DNA of 30,379 nucleotides, from NCBI GenBank assembly GCA_002439665.1, contig DJPC01000120.1, positions 1 through 30,379 on the forward strand, in the 5' to 3' direction. Shown piece after piece: positions 16,664 to 23,675 of the stretch; positions within the stretch are counted from its first letter, which is position 1; every line of letters starts with the position of its first letter. Under the pieces are notes generated by a model that worked only from the letters and a program-made list of their open reading frames with translations, searched no databases and was not told the origin of the DNA. The stretch is from Dialister sp. UBA6422. Lineage in GTDB: Bacteria; Bacillota; Negativicutes; Veillonellales; Dialisteraceae. The position numbers were made by a program, and so were the translations under genes.

Positions 16664-16692
16664 AGTATACGCTTTGGCCTTTCATTTGTAAA
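16664..16692 (-). promoter_or_regulatory. Promoter of the dctPQM T-box leader
   Basis: TTTACA (16687-16692) and TATACT (16664-16669) on the minus strand with exactly 17 bp between them. The transcript would start about 7 nt later, just before stem I. Confidence 0.75.
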
Positions 16693-17095
16693 GGGGAAAA
16701 ATGACTTTTTGTGATAAATCTTTTCGCATAATAAATACTTAATCATAACAAGATCTATAGAAATATAAACCATGAAAATAATTGACTTATAGAAAATCAG
16801 CAAAAGCGCACAAAAAGCACACCCCTCTTATCAAAGAAGATGTGCCTTTCTATTTCTTATTCCATTCCCGTTAAGGCAATTCTACTTCCCATGGAAAGTA
16901 GAGAGGTTGATTCTCACAAGAAAATGAATCATTACCATGGTAATGGGATTTGGTTAACAGTTAACTGTATACTGTCTACCGTGTACTGTACACCTAATGC
17001 TATATGCCCTGCTAGCCCAGAAGGCGTCACCACGCATCTTCTAGACTCCTAGCGATATTTGGTATGCTTTCCGCTTATCTGTCATCACTCCTTTG

Positions 17096-17490
17096 GCTGT
17101 AAGGTTTAGGGTTTAAGGTTTTAACACCCCAAATCTCAAATCTTAAACCAATAATCCTGTCGTCGTGGCAGGTTGCCACAAAAGGTCCCAGCAGGCAATC
17201 CAAACAACCAACAACTAAGGACCATCAACAATTCCTTCCATATATGAATATTGCATCAGCCCCTCGAAATCATATCTATGAATTTGTTGTTTGTTGCAAG
17301 TTGTTTGTTGTTTGGGTTTATTCTCCAAGTTCTTTCTCTTCAATCCGCACAAAGGCATAGAGATATTGGTTTAGGGGGTATGGTTTAAACCCCAAACCAA
17401 TAATCCTTTCGTCTTGGCAAGTTGCCACAAAAGGTCCTGGTGAGTACCCCAAACAACTAACAACCATCAACTAATAACTATCAACCATTC
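17096..17490. repeat. Two diverged direct copies of a spacer repeat
   Basis: A 41-bp core (17148-17188 and 17397-17437) starting CCAATAATCCT and containing GTTGCCACAAAAGGTCC is repeated with about four differences. Around each core, GGTTTAGGG-type words lie upstream and CAAACAAC/CAACAAC-type words downstream. A third, more diverged copy lies at about 30050-30180 (ACAAGTTGCCCGCAAAAG). Confidence 0.7.
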
Positions 17491-17504
17491 TCACACAGGG
17501 TCTG

Positions 17505-17520
17505 ATATGATATATCATAT
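17505..17520. promoter_or_regulatory. 16-bp palindrome upstream of ogt
   Basis: ATATGATATATCATAT is a perfect inverted repeat ending 36 bp before the ogt start codon, so it overlaps the expected promoter or transcript start. It may be an operator; AT-richness makes chance occurrence possible. Confidence 0.35.
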
Positions 17521-17556
17521 ATGGATTTACAAATTACAACTAGAAAGGAGATTCTT

Positions 17557-18066
17557 ATGATTTATACAACTTCTTACACATCCCCTTTAGGGCCCATCAC
17601 CTTAGCCAGTGATGGCAAAGTGTTGACGGGACTTTGGTTTGATGGACAAACTTATTTTGGCCATGGACTTCCTAAGGATGCCACAGCAAAAGATCTTCCC
17701 ATCTTTCATGAAGCCAAGCGCTGGCTAACCATTTATTTTTCTGGAAAAGAGCCAGATTTCCTTCCGCCTCTTAATTATGACTCCACTCCTTTCAGAAAGC
17801 AGGTATTTGATATATTGCTCACCATTCCCTATGGGAAAACAATCACTTATGGAGATATCGCCAAAAAGATAGCCAAAGAAAGAGGAATCTCTCATATGTC
17901 TGCCCAAGCCATTGGCGGTGCCGTCGGTCACAATCCCATTTCTCTTATGATTCCTTGTCATCGCGTGGTCGGTAAAAATGGAAACCTCACCGGCTATGCC
18001 GGTGGACTTCAAAGGAAAGCGGCGCTGCTCCGATGGGAGCAAGGAAAAGATTCTATCTCTAAGTAG
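17557..18066 (+). CDS. ogt: Methylated-DNA--protein-cysteine methyltransferase
   Basis: Repairs O6-alkylguanine in DNA by irreversible transfer of the alkyl group to a cysteine. The 169-residue protein has the active site IPCHRVVG with acceptor C134. It also has the DNA-binding helix region TPFRKQVFDILLTIPYGKT with GDIAKK, and the N-terminal pseudo-RNase-H-like domain (TTSYTSPLGPITLASDGKVL). No Ada-type N-terminal domain is present. Start ATG 17557 has AGAAAGGAG 7 nt upstream; an in-frame ATG at 17521 lacks a site. A short-spaced Tyr phosphatase gene follows after 81 bp on the same strand and could share the transcript. Confidence 0.95.
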   Translation: MIYTTSYTSPLGPITLASDGKVLTGLWFDGQTYFGHGLPKDATAKDLPIFHEAKRWLTIYFSGKEPDFLPPLNYDSTPFRKQVFDILLTIPYGKTITYGDIAKKIAKERGISHMSAQAIGGAVGHNPISLMIPCHRVVGKNGNLTGYAGGLQRKAALLRWEQGKDSISK

Positions 18067-18147
18067 GATCCTTCCCACCATCTTCTCTTCGCTTTTACAT
18101 CCCCCTATGGCTCTATACAGATTTTTTGGAAAGGAGACTCTCTTCTA

Positions 18148-18624
18148 ATGAACTCACCAACCCATGCACCCATCACCATTCTGTTTGTTTGTCACGGCAA
18201 TATTTGCCGTTCCCCTATGGCTGAATATATCATGAAAGATTTGGTCAAAAGAGCTGGCCTTTCATCTGCATTTTGTATTACCTCTGTAGCAGCCACTACA
18301 GAAGAAATAGGACATGACATGTATCCGCCAGCCAAGCGGATGCTATCCCAAAAAGGCATTCCCTTTTCACCTAGGAAAGCGCGCCTTTTTACAGATAAGG
18401 ATTATGCAAATAACCAGTACATCATTGGCATGGACAAAGAAAACATAGAAGACCTCTCCTATTTGACCCATGGAGATCCACAAAAGAAAGTATCTCTCCT
18501 TCTGGACTGGGCTGGTATGCATAGAGAAGTGGCAGACCCTTGGTATACAGGAAATTTTGAAACCACCTATAACGATATCCTTCTGGGGTGCCAATCTTTA
18601 CTGGATACCCTGCGCCATAGATAA
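18148..18624 (+). CDS. Low-molecular-weight protein-tyrosine phosphatase
   Basis: Cytoplasmic phosphatase of 158 residues. It carries the P-loop C15-HGNIC-R21-S (C(X)5R, in ILFVCHGNICRSPMAEYIMK), and the general acid D130 in DPWYTGNFE near the C-terminus, which identify the LMW-PTP family. In bacteria such enzymes often act on tyrosine kinases of polysaccharide export, but no such kinase is in the window, so the partner is unknown. ATG 18148 lies 11 nt after AAGGAG, slightly long. A hairpin at 18818-18848 may end this transcript. Confidence 0.93.
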   Translation: MNSPTHAPITILFVCHGNICRSPMAEYIMKDLVKRAGLSSAFCITSVAATTEEIGHDMYPPAKRMLSQKGIPFSPRKARLFTDKDYANNQYIIGMDKENIEDLSYLTHGDPQKKVSLLLDWAGMHREVADPWYTGNFETTYNDILLGCQSLLDTLRHR

Positions 18625-18817
18625 AATGGTTATATTCTTCATAAATGAAGAGTGCTGATAGACGCATAAAGGAGTCATGAAGAAATCAGGTGTACCATTC
18701 CAGTCACGGGTAAGCTCTGCTTCATTGGCCGTCCCTTCCTATCCATCGTCTAATAAGTATATACTTAACAAAAATCACCTTTTTTATGTAATCATAAAAT
18801 TTTATATCTTCTTTTCT

Positions 18818-18848
18818 ATGGAGTGTCCACTGTCAGTAGACACTCCAT
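18818..18848 (+). terminator. Hairpin terminator candidate
   Basis: ATGGAGTGTCCAC and GTAGACACTCCAT pair with one G-U around TGTCA, followed by a T-rich stretch (TTCTTATATCTTT). It lies 194 bp after the phosphatase stop; the weak U-run lowers confidence. Confidence 0.5.
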
Positions 18849-18972
18849 TCTTATATCTTTATTGTATTTTCCCTATGATTTCTACCTTTTTCTCGTTATT
18901 TGATTTTCTTTACTACTTCTTGACCGATTGTTTTCTTCATTTTTTCATTTTCATTGATCCCCTGTGAAAAGA

Positions 18973-19282
18973 CAATTCACAGAATCCACAACTGTGTATA
19001 ACTGAGCAGAAAGTGAATATCCCTGTAAATACAGCATTTTTAGAAATCTAATCTACTATATATTTCACGTTGTTCACAGATATTCACAAAAAACTGTGTG
19101 TATCTCCAGTGGACAGGAAGGAAAATGCCCTTTCTATCGTTATTTTGAATTCTCAAATAGAGTTATTCAATATTTTGTGAATAACTGTGAACAACTATGT
19201 GAACAGGGAATTCTCTTTGGAAAATATAGAATGAGTATACTCTTTTTCCACCCTGTCATGATCACAAAAAGCCCTTTCCACA
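18973..19282. other. Candidate origin or DnaA-binding region (cluster of DnaA-box-like 9-mers)
   Basis: Against the consensus TTWTNCACA I find two exact matches on the minus strand: TTATACACA (18993-19001) and TTATTCACA (19176-19184). One-mismatch sites are TTGTTCACA (19070-19078, plus), ATATTCACA (19080-19088, plus), TTGTTCACA (19186-19194, minus) and CTTTCCACA (19274-19282, plus). Two-mismatch sites are at 18973-18981, 18982-18990 and 19198-19206. An AT-rich stretch lies next to them, and gene orientation switches from all-minus on the left to mostly-plus on the right. dnaA and dnaN are not adjacent, so this could be an origin or another DnaA-binding locus. Confidence 0.55.
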
Positions 19283-19307
19283 TGTTTCTAATGCAGAAAG
19301 GGCTTTT
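19266..19307. terminator. Intrinsic terminator of amt (bidirectional type)
   Basis: AAAAAGCCCTTTC (19266-19278) and GAAAGGGCTTTT (19296-19307) form a 12-bp stem with A and T tracts at the ends, 20 bp after the amt stop. Confidence 0.85.
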
Positions 19308-19326
19308 CTATTTCTATAACCAACGA

Positions 19327-21156
19327 TTATTTTTTATCTTCTTCAATCGGATAATCCTGAAGGGCATCGTAGCCTTCTTCCCCGGTACGAATCTTTACCG
19401 CATTATCGATGGTAGAAACAAAGACCTTGCCATCTCCATATTTGCCTGTATAAAGAGCCCGTTTGGCCACTTCAATCACTGTTCTTGGAGAGATCTTAGA
19501 TACTACGATGTCGATACGAACTTTAGGAAGCAATTTTGCCGATACCGCTGCGCCACGGTACATCTGGGTCTGTCCTTTTTCAAGACCATAACCCAATGCT
19601 TTGGTCACTGTCATGCCGGTAATACCAATCGCTTCCATCGCAGCTTTCAAAATTTCAAATCGTTTATCAGAAGTAATGATGGTGACACAATAGAGTCTAT
19701 GCCCATCAACAGGAAGTTCCTTCGGTAGTACTTTTTCTGGGATATCTTTCACATCTTTTGTTTCTACTGGAATTTCTACTGCATCCTTCGGTGCTTTACC
19801 AGCTTCGATGGCTTTGGCTGCGGTATCTGGTACCATCATGAAATCTGCATAGGCAGAGGTGAGGCCGTGTTCTTCAAAGTCGAGACCATTGATTTCTTCT
19901 TCTTTGGTCACGCGGAGACCAATGGTGGCACGGATGGCACGGAATACAATGTTAATCACAACGAATACATAAATTGCAACGGTAACTACACCGAGGAGCT
20001 GAATCAGGAAGAAATGAGCGTCGCCAGTATAGAGCAGACCATCGCTTTCGGAGAACAGGCCGGTCAGGAGAGTACCCAGGGCACCGCAGCCGCCGTGAGC
20101 AGCGATAGCACCGACTGGATCGTCGATTTTCATCTTCTGATCCACAAATTCAACAGCCAGAACAATGAAGAAACCAGAAATCACACCAATCACGAAAGAA
20201 CCAGGAATAGTAACTACATCGCAACCAGCGGTGATAGCCACCAGACCAGCGAGGCCACCGTTCAATGTCATGGAAACATCCGGCTTGCCGTAACGAGCCC
20301 AGGTGAAGAACATGGTGGTCACAGCGGCAGCAGCGGCAGCCATGTTGGTGGTAATCATGATATGACCAACTGCTTCGATGTTTGCATCGCCGGTGACAGA
20401 TACGGTGGAGCCACCGTTAAATCCGAACCAACCCATCCAGAGGATGAACATACCGAGGCATGCCAAGGTAATGGAGTGACCAGGAATGGCGTTGACACTG
20501 CCGTCTTTGTTGTATTTTCCAATTCTTGGTCCTAAGAGCCAAGCTCCTACAAAGGCGCACACGCCACCTACCATATGAACGCAAGTAGAACCAGCAAAAT
20601 CATGGAATCCCAATTCAGAAAGCCAGCCGCCACCCCAAATCCAGTGACCAGATACAGGATAAATCAAAAGAGAAATCAAAATGGAGTACACACAGTAAGC
20701 AGAAAATTTCGTACGTTCTGCCATAGCACCAGAAACGATAGTGGCTGCTGTGGCACAGAACACTGTCTGGAAGAAAAGGTACGCTAGAGGAGTATATCCT
20801 GCGTTGTCGGGGACCTGGAAATTCTGAACGAAGAAATCAGGCGTACCGATGATACCGCCGATGTCGGTACCAAACATAAGGCCGAAGCCGAAAATCCAAA
20901 ACATAATCGTGCCTAAAGCAAAATCCATAAAGTTCTTCATAACAATGTTGCCTGCATTCTTGGCACGAGTAAGGCCGGTTTCCACCATGGCAAACCCAGG
21001 CTGCATGAAGTATACCAGAATAGCTCCGAGCATCACCCAGATCGTATCCACAGAAGAATATCTTCCTTCCGGTTCTGCTGCCATAACCATAGTCGGACTG
21101 CATAGGGCAGCCGCCAAGACGGGCCATTTTCTAAAGACCGCTTCCATTTTTTTCAT
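19327..21156 (-). CDS. amt: Ammonium transporter fused to a C-terminal PII signalling domain
   Basis: A 609-residue membrane channel for ammonium with a built-in regulator. Residues 1-27 look like a signal peptide, and about 33-415 are the Amt domain with eleven membrane segments, including pore histidines H194 (TCVHMVGGVC) and H354 (IAAHGGCGALG). A linker (420-485) follows, then a GlnB/GlnK-type PII domain (488-605) with GITGMTVTKALGYGLEKGQT, LLPKVRIDIVV and TGKYGDGKVFV. The T-loop reads MYRGAAVSAKLLPK: the uridylylated Tyr51 of E. coli PII is replaced by Val. Normally PII is a separate trimer that plugs the Amt trimer; here it is tethered. ATG 21156 has GAAGGGA 11 nt upstream. It has its own leader and terminator. 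Confidence 0.95.
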   Translation of the reverse strand: MKKMEAVFRKWPVLAAALCSPTMVMAAEPEGRYSSVDTIWVMLGAILVYFMQPGFAMVETGLTRAKNAGNIVMKNFMDFALGTIMFWIFGFGLMFGTDIGGIIGTPDFFVQNFQVPDNAGYTPLAYLFFQTVFCATAATIVSGAMAERTKFSAYCVYSILISLLIYPVSGHWIWGGGWLSELGFHDFAGSTCVHMVGGVCAFVGAWLLGPRIGKYNKDGSVNAIPGHSITLACLGMFILWMGWFGFNGGSTVSVTGDANIEAVGHIMITTNMAAAAAAVTTMFFTWARYGKPDVSMTLNGGLAGLVAITAGCDVVTIPGSFVIGVISGFFIVLAVEFVDQKMKIDDPVGAIAAHGGCGALGTLLTGLFSESDGLLYTGDAHFFLIQLLGVVTVAIYVFVVINIVFRAIRATIGLRVTKEEEINGLDFEEHGLTSAYADFMMVPDTAAKAIEAGKAPKDAVEIPVETKDVKDIPEKVLPKELPVDGHRLYCVTIITSDKRFEILKAAMEAIGITGMTVTKALGYGLEKGQTQMYRGAAVSAKLLPKVRIDIVVSKISPRTVIEVAKRALYTGKYGDGKVFVSTIDNAVKIRTGEEGYDALQDYPIEEDKK

Positions 21157-21401
21157 AATAAACCAGATCCCTTCTAAAAATTGTTGATGGTTGTTTGTTG
21201 TTAGAAATATGGTGAATTGCTAGCAGATTCACCTATGTTAAACAACTAACAACTTACATATAAAAACGTCTGATAGGAATTCTCGTAGAGGCCTTTTCTT
21301 CTTCTCTCTGATACCACTTTCGCTTAGGTGAATTGGTAGCCTAGTAACTCCGAGGCTATCAATATTTCTACTAGTCACCAGCTACCTGACCAAAAGAGAA
21401 A

Positions 21402-21476
21402 ACGCCTAGGTTGTATTAACCTGGGCGTCCTTGTCCAAAAGAAAAAGCCTGACACGAAACCATTTCGCAATCAGAC
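21402..21476 (-). promoter_or_regulatory. Twin terminator-like hairpins in the amt leader
   Basis: On the minus strand a first hairpin (21476-21447; GCGAAA/TTTCGT inside CTGA/TCAG) is followed by TTTTTCTTTT. A second (21428-21402; ACGCCCAGGTT/AACCTAGGCGT) is followed by TTTTCTCTTTT. Each is preceded by GACAA(A/G)GACG(T/C)C, so the unit looks duplicated. They lie between the putative amt promoter and the gene, 246-320 bp upstream of the start, which suggests transcription attenuation. I recognise no known riboswitch aptamer here. Confidence 0.5.
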
Positions 21477-21526
21477 GTCTTTGTCAAATCATAATGCAAT
21501 TGTTTTTCATTTCTGAATATGCAAAT

Positions 21527-21555
21527 ATAATAACGCTACTAAGCCAATTCGTCAA
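21527..21555 (-). promoter_or_regulatory. Putative amt promoter
   Basis: TTGACG (21550-21555) and TATTAT (21527-21532) on the minus strand, 17 bp apart. It would give a leader of about 365 nt before the amt ATG. Confidence 0.55.
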
Positions 21556-21625
21556 GAGATTTTTTTAGAAACCAATCATGCGTATCCTCTACTGCATAGG
21601 TACATAGGATTTTGCAAAAATAGTC

Positions 21626-21654
21626 TTGACTTATATTCTTCAAAAGTGTATAGT
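21626..21654 (+). promoter_or_regulatory. Promoter of the metQ T-box leader
   Basis: TTGACT (21626-21631) and TATAGT (21649-21654) with 17 bp spacing, just upstream of the T-box stem I. Confidence 0.8.
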
Positions 21655-21659
21655 ATGTT

Positions 21660-21931
21660 CAACTTCACAGAGACGAAGAAGAGAAGAGTACATAAAAGAA
21701 TCTGCCAAAGAGAGCTTCTATATGGTGAGAGGAAGTGCAGAAGAATTTATGGAAGATGGCCTCTGAGTCTGGTTTGCTGAATGATTAAGCAGCCCGGGAG
21801 CTCCCGTTATAGAGATCAAGGTATCAAAGTCTTTGGGCTGGCGTACCTTATGAGGTATAGAAAGTGATTTCTATACAAAATTGGGTGGTAACACGAATAT
21901 CTCGTCCCTTTATTGGGAGGAGATTTTTTTA
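21660..21931 (+). promoter_or_regulatory. T-box riboswitch upstream of metQ, specifier AUG (Met)
   Basis: Stem I has AGAGAG, distal loop TATGGTGAGAGG and an AGUA element opposite the specifier. Upper-stem arms CATAAA/TTTATG close the loop, whose 3' side reads GAAGAUGG; I take AUG (21756-21758) as specifier. A shift gives GAU (Asp), but the T-box bulge UGGU in GGGTGGTAACACG (21883-21895) calls for discriminator A, which fits tRNA-Met and not tRNA-Asp. The terminator is ATCTCGTCCC/GGGAGGAGAT (21898-21924) with T8. MetQ downstream agrees with Met. Confidence 0.92.
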
Positions 21932-22045
21932 TTTTCTTTTTTAGTAGCTAAGGATTGGATACCATTCTTAGCTAATAACCACGCCAACCTTTATTACCAA
22001 CGACTAGTCACCAGTCACTGGTCACCTATTAAGGAGGAAATGATT

Positions 22046-22870
22046 ATGAGATTCAAAAAAACACTCGCACTGTCTCTCGCAGCTCTTCTGGCTGCAGGTA
22101 CCTTTGCTGGTTGCGGCAATGACAAACAGGAAGCCAAAGCACCAGCAGAAAAGAACGAAATCACCGTAGGCATCACAGCAGGCTACTCTGAACAGGTCAT
22201 GGAATTTGTCGCAAAGAAAGCAGAAAAAGAAGGACTCAAAGTCAATCTGAAAATTTTCGGTGACTACGTGGCTCCAGACTCTGCTCTGGCTGCTGGCGAT
22301 ATCGACCTCAATTCTCACCAGCATGGTCCATTCCTGGACGCTTTCAATGAAAAGAACGGTACTCATTTGGTTTCTATCGGAAATACCTATCTGGCACCTC
22401 TTCGCATCTATTCCAACAAGATTAAGGACCTGAAAGATGTAAAAGATGGCGCTAAGGTATCCATTCCAAACGATCCTTCCAACGGCGGACGTGCTCTGCT
22501 TCTCTTGGACCGCAAGGGCCTCTTGAAACTGAAAGAAGGAACTGATCCCACCAAAGCTACAATCAATGATATCGCAGAAAATCCAAAGAATCTGCAGATC
22601 ATTGAATTGGAAGCTCCGCAGCTCCCACGTTCTTTGGATGATGTAGATATTTCTGTCATCAATGCAGGCTATGCAAAATCGGCTAACCTGGACACCAAGA
22701 CTGCTCTGGCTACAGAAGACAACACTTCTCCATATGTAAATATCATCGCTGCTAGAGAACAGGACAAAGATAATCCGACTTACAAGAAATTCGTCAAGAT
22801 CTTCCAGAGTGAAGATGTAAAGAAATACATCAACGACAACTTCAGCGACGGTCTGGTACCAGCATTTTAA
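22046..22870 (+). CDS. metQ: D-methionine-binding lipoprotein MetQ (ABC transporter receptor)
   Basis: Extracytoplasmic methionine receptor of 274 residues. A signal peptide (MRFKKTLALSLAALLAAGTF) ends in lipobox FAGC with C23 as lipid anchor. The NlpA/MetQ family pattern is clear: EITVGITAGYSEQVMEFVAK, INLNSHQHGPF-like LNSHQHGPFLDAFN, SIPNDPSNGGRALLLLDRKG and VINAGYAKSANLD. I start at the second ATG (22046), 8 nt after AAGGAGG; the first (22040) is only 2 nt from the site. The partner genes metN and metI are not adjacent, so the permease must be elsewhere. A Met T-box precedes it and a strong terminator follows at 23010. Confidence 0.95.
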   Translation: MRFKKTLALSLAALLAAGTFAGCGNDKQEAKAPAEKNEITVGITAGYSEQVMEFVAKKAEKEGLKVNLKIFGDYVAPDSALAAGDIDLNSHQHGPFLDAFNEKNGTHLVSIGNTYLAPLRIYSNKIKDLKDVKDGAKVSIPNDPSNGGRALLLLDRKGLLKLKEGTDPTKATINDIAENPKNLQIIELEAPQLPRSLDDVDISVINAGYAKSANLDTKTALATEDNTSPYVNIIAAREQDKDNPTYKKFVKIFQSEDVKKYINDNFSDGLVPAF

Positions 22871-23009
22871 TTCATAGGATGGAAAGAAAAATACAGAATG
22901 AAGACAACGCGCCGCTATCATTTGGAAGTGCCGCTACTTTATAAAGGTCATCATTCTTCTGATTTCCTATTTCTAACATAACACGAATAAGACCTGGAAC
23001 AAGGTGATG

Positions 23010-23070
23010 AAGGGTTATAGCAGGTGATGGACTTACCATAAGTATCATCATCTGTTATAACCCTTTTTTT
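23010..23070 (+). terminator. metQ terminator (long hairpin B)
   Basis: A 20-bp stem (AAGGGTTATAGCAGGTGATG with 23046-23065, two G-U pairs) followed by seven T. It shares GGGTTATA/AGGTGATG arm and CTTAC loop words with the aspA terminator at 28954. Confidence 0.85.
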
Positions 23071-23209
23071 CTATGGCAAAAAGATTGAGTGGTTAGGGAC
23101 ATCTGAGGTTTCCTACTTTCCAAGGCCTAGATACACAAACCCCTATTTCCCCAAAATGCTGCGTCTCTAAATGATGTGATGCCGCCACTTCTAACTTCTC
23201 ACTGCCCTC

Positions 23210-23238
23210 TAGACAAATCTAAAAATCCATGGTATCAT
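23210..23238 (+). promoter_or_regulatory. Promoter of the leuA T-box leader
   Basis: TAGACA (23210-23215) and TATCAT (23233-23238), 17 bp apart, each one base off consensus, about 7 bp before the predicted leader start. Confidence 0.65.
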
Positions 23239-23244
23239 ACCATT

Positions 23245-23510
23245 CAACAAAACATAAAAAATGCATGGACGAGAAATAGTAATTTCCTTAGGGAGCCTAG
23301 AGAGTCACTGGATGGTGGAAAGTGATGGAACGATGGAAATGAACTCATCTCTGAGTAGCTCACTGAATCAAGTAGGTAGAGCCGGGGCCTGGCCGTTACT
23401 AGACAGGGAGATATGATAGTATCTAATGAGTGTCTATCTTAGAAATAAGGTAGAAATAAGAGTGGTAACACGCAGGCTAAGCCTTTCGTCTCTTGACGAA
23501 GGGCTTTTTT
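23245..23510 (+). promoter_or_regulatory. T-box riboswitch, specifier CUC (Leu)
   Basis: Stem I shows AGUA, upper stem ATTTCC/GGAAAT, AGAGAG and distal loop GGATGGTGGAAAG. Directly after the stem comes GAA-CUC-A, the canonical specifier setting, with CUC at 23344-23346. The T-box bulge AGTGGTAACACGC (23461-23473) has UGGU, matching discriminator A of tRNA-Leu. The terminator AAGCCTTTCGTC/GACGAAGGGCTT (23479-23506) ends in T6. It would raise leuA expression when leucyl-tRNA is short. Confidence 0.93.
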
Positions 23511-23675
23511 GTTTACCAAATCACTGGTAAACAGGAAATTAGGGCCTAGTCGCTTATGATTGGAAAACAGGCAAGAATTCCGAATCGCAAGCTACTAAAA
23601 ATTTATTACCAAATTTCTCCATAGATGCCCTTCTTCATACAATCTATCTACCAAAGCGCACCGGCAATCGGTGAA

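Larger units (their letters stand above)
16693..17556. other. Long repeat-rich spacer before ogt
   Basis: No gene is supported here. From 16807 to 16853 there is an imperfect terminator-like hairpin (AAAGCACA...TGTGCCTTT) belonging to no obvious gene. From 17100 to 17490 there are two copies of a degenerate repeat with GTTTAGGG-like and CAACAAC-like words (listed separately). A 16-bp palindrome, ATATGATATATCATAT (17505-17520), lies before ogt. Confidence 0.55.
18625..19326. other. 700-bp non-coding region with AT-rich part and DnaA-box cluster
   Basis: No gene is supported. 18735-18960 is very AT-rich with long pyrimidine stretches, broken by a hairpin at 18818-18848. 18973-19282 holds the DnaA-box-like cluster. 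The amt terminator is at its right end. Short open frames here are Phe/Tyr-rich, lack ribosome sites and are not accepted. Confidence 0.7.
21157..22045. other. Divergent amt / metQ control region
   Basis: No gene is supported. The left part (21157-21555) is the amt leader, with twin terminator-like hairpins and degenerate repeats (TTGTTTGTTGTTAG at 21188-21201, ACTAGTCACCAG at 21370-21381). The right part (21626-21931) holds the metQ promoter and T-box. Between the T-box terminator and metQ is another ACTAGTCACCAGTCACTGG repeat (about 22003-22021). Confidence 0.6.

Noticed and set aside
17101..17120. Telomere-like GGGTTTAGGG words suggesting a linear replicon end or contaminating eukaryotic DNA
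   Set aside because: Only a few imperfect units, mixed with unrelated words and flanked by ordinary bacterial genes; better seen as part of a degenerate spacer repeat.
18677..18967. Short open frame (96 codons) in the AT-rich region
   Set aside because: Phe/Tyr/Leu-rich low-complexity translation, no convincing ribosome site, and it crosses a hairpin and the AT-rich part of the candidate origin.
19096..19728. Plus-strand open frame of 210 codons
   Set aside because: It runs through the amt terminator and antisense to the PII domain; the translation is Phe/Arg-rich without motifs.
21754..21756. Asp-type register (GAU) in the metQ T-box
   Set aside because: The UGGU bulge does not match the discriminator of tRNA-Asp, and MetQ downstream agrees with AUG.
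22022..22921. Minus-strand open frame of 299 codons antisense to metQ
   Set aside because: Mirror of metQ codon usage, Cys/Phe-rich, no ribosome site, and it would start inside the downstream spacer.
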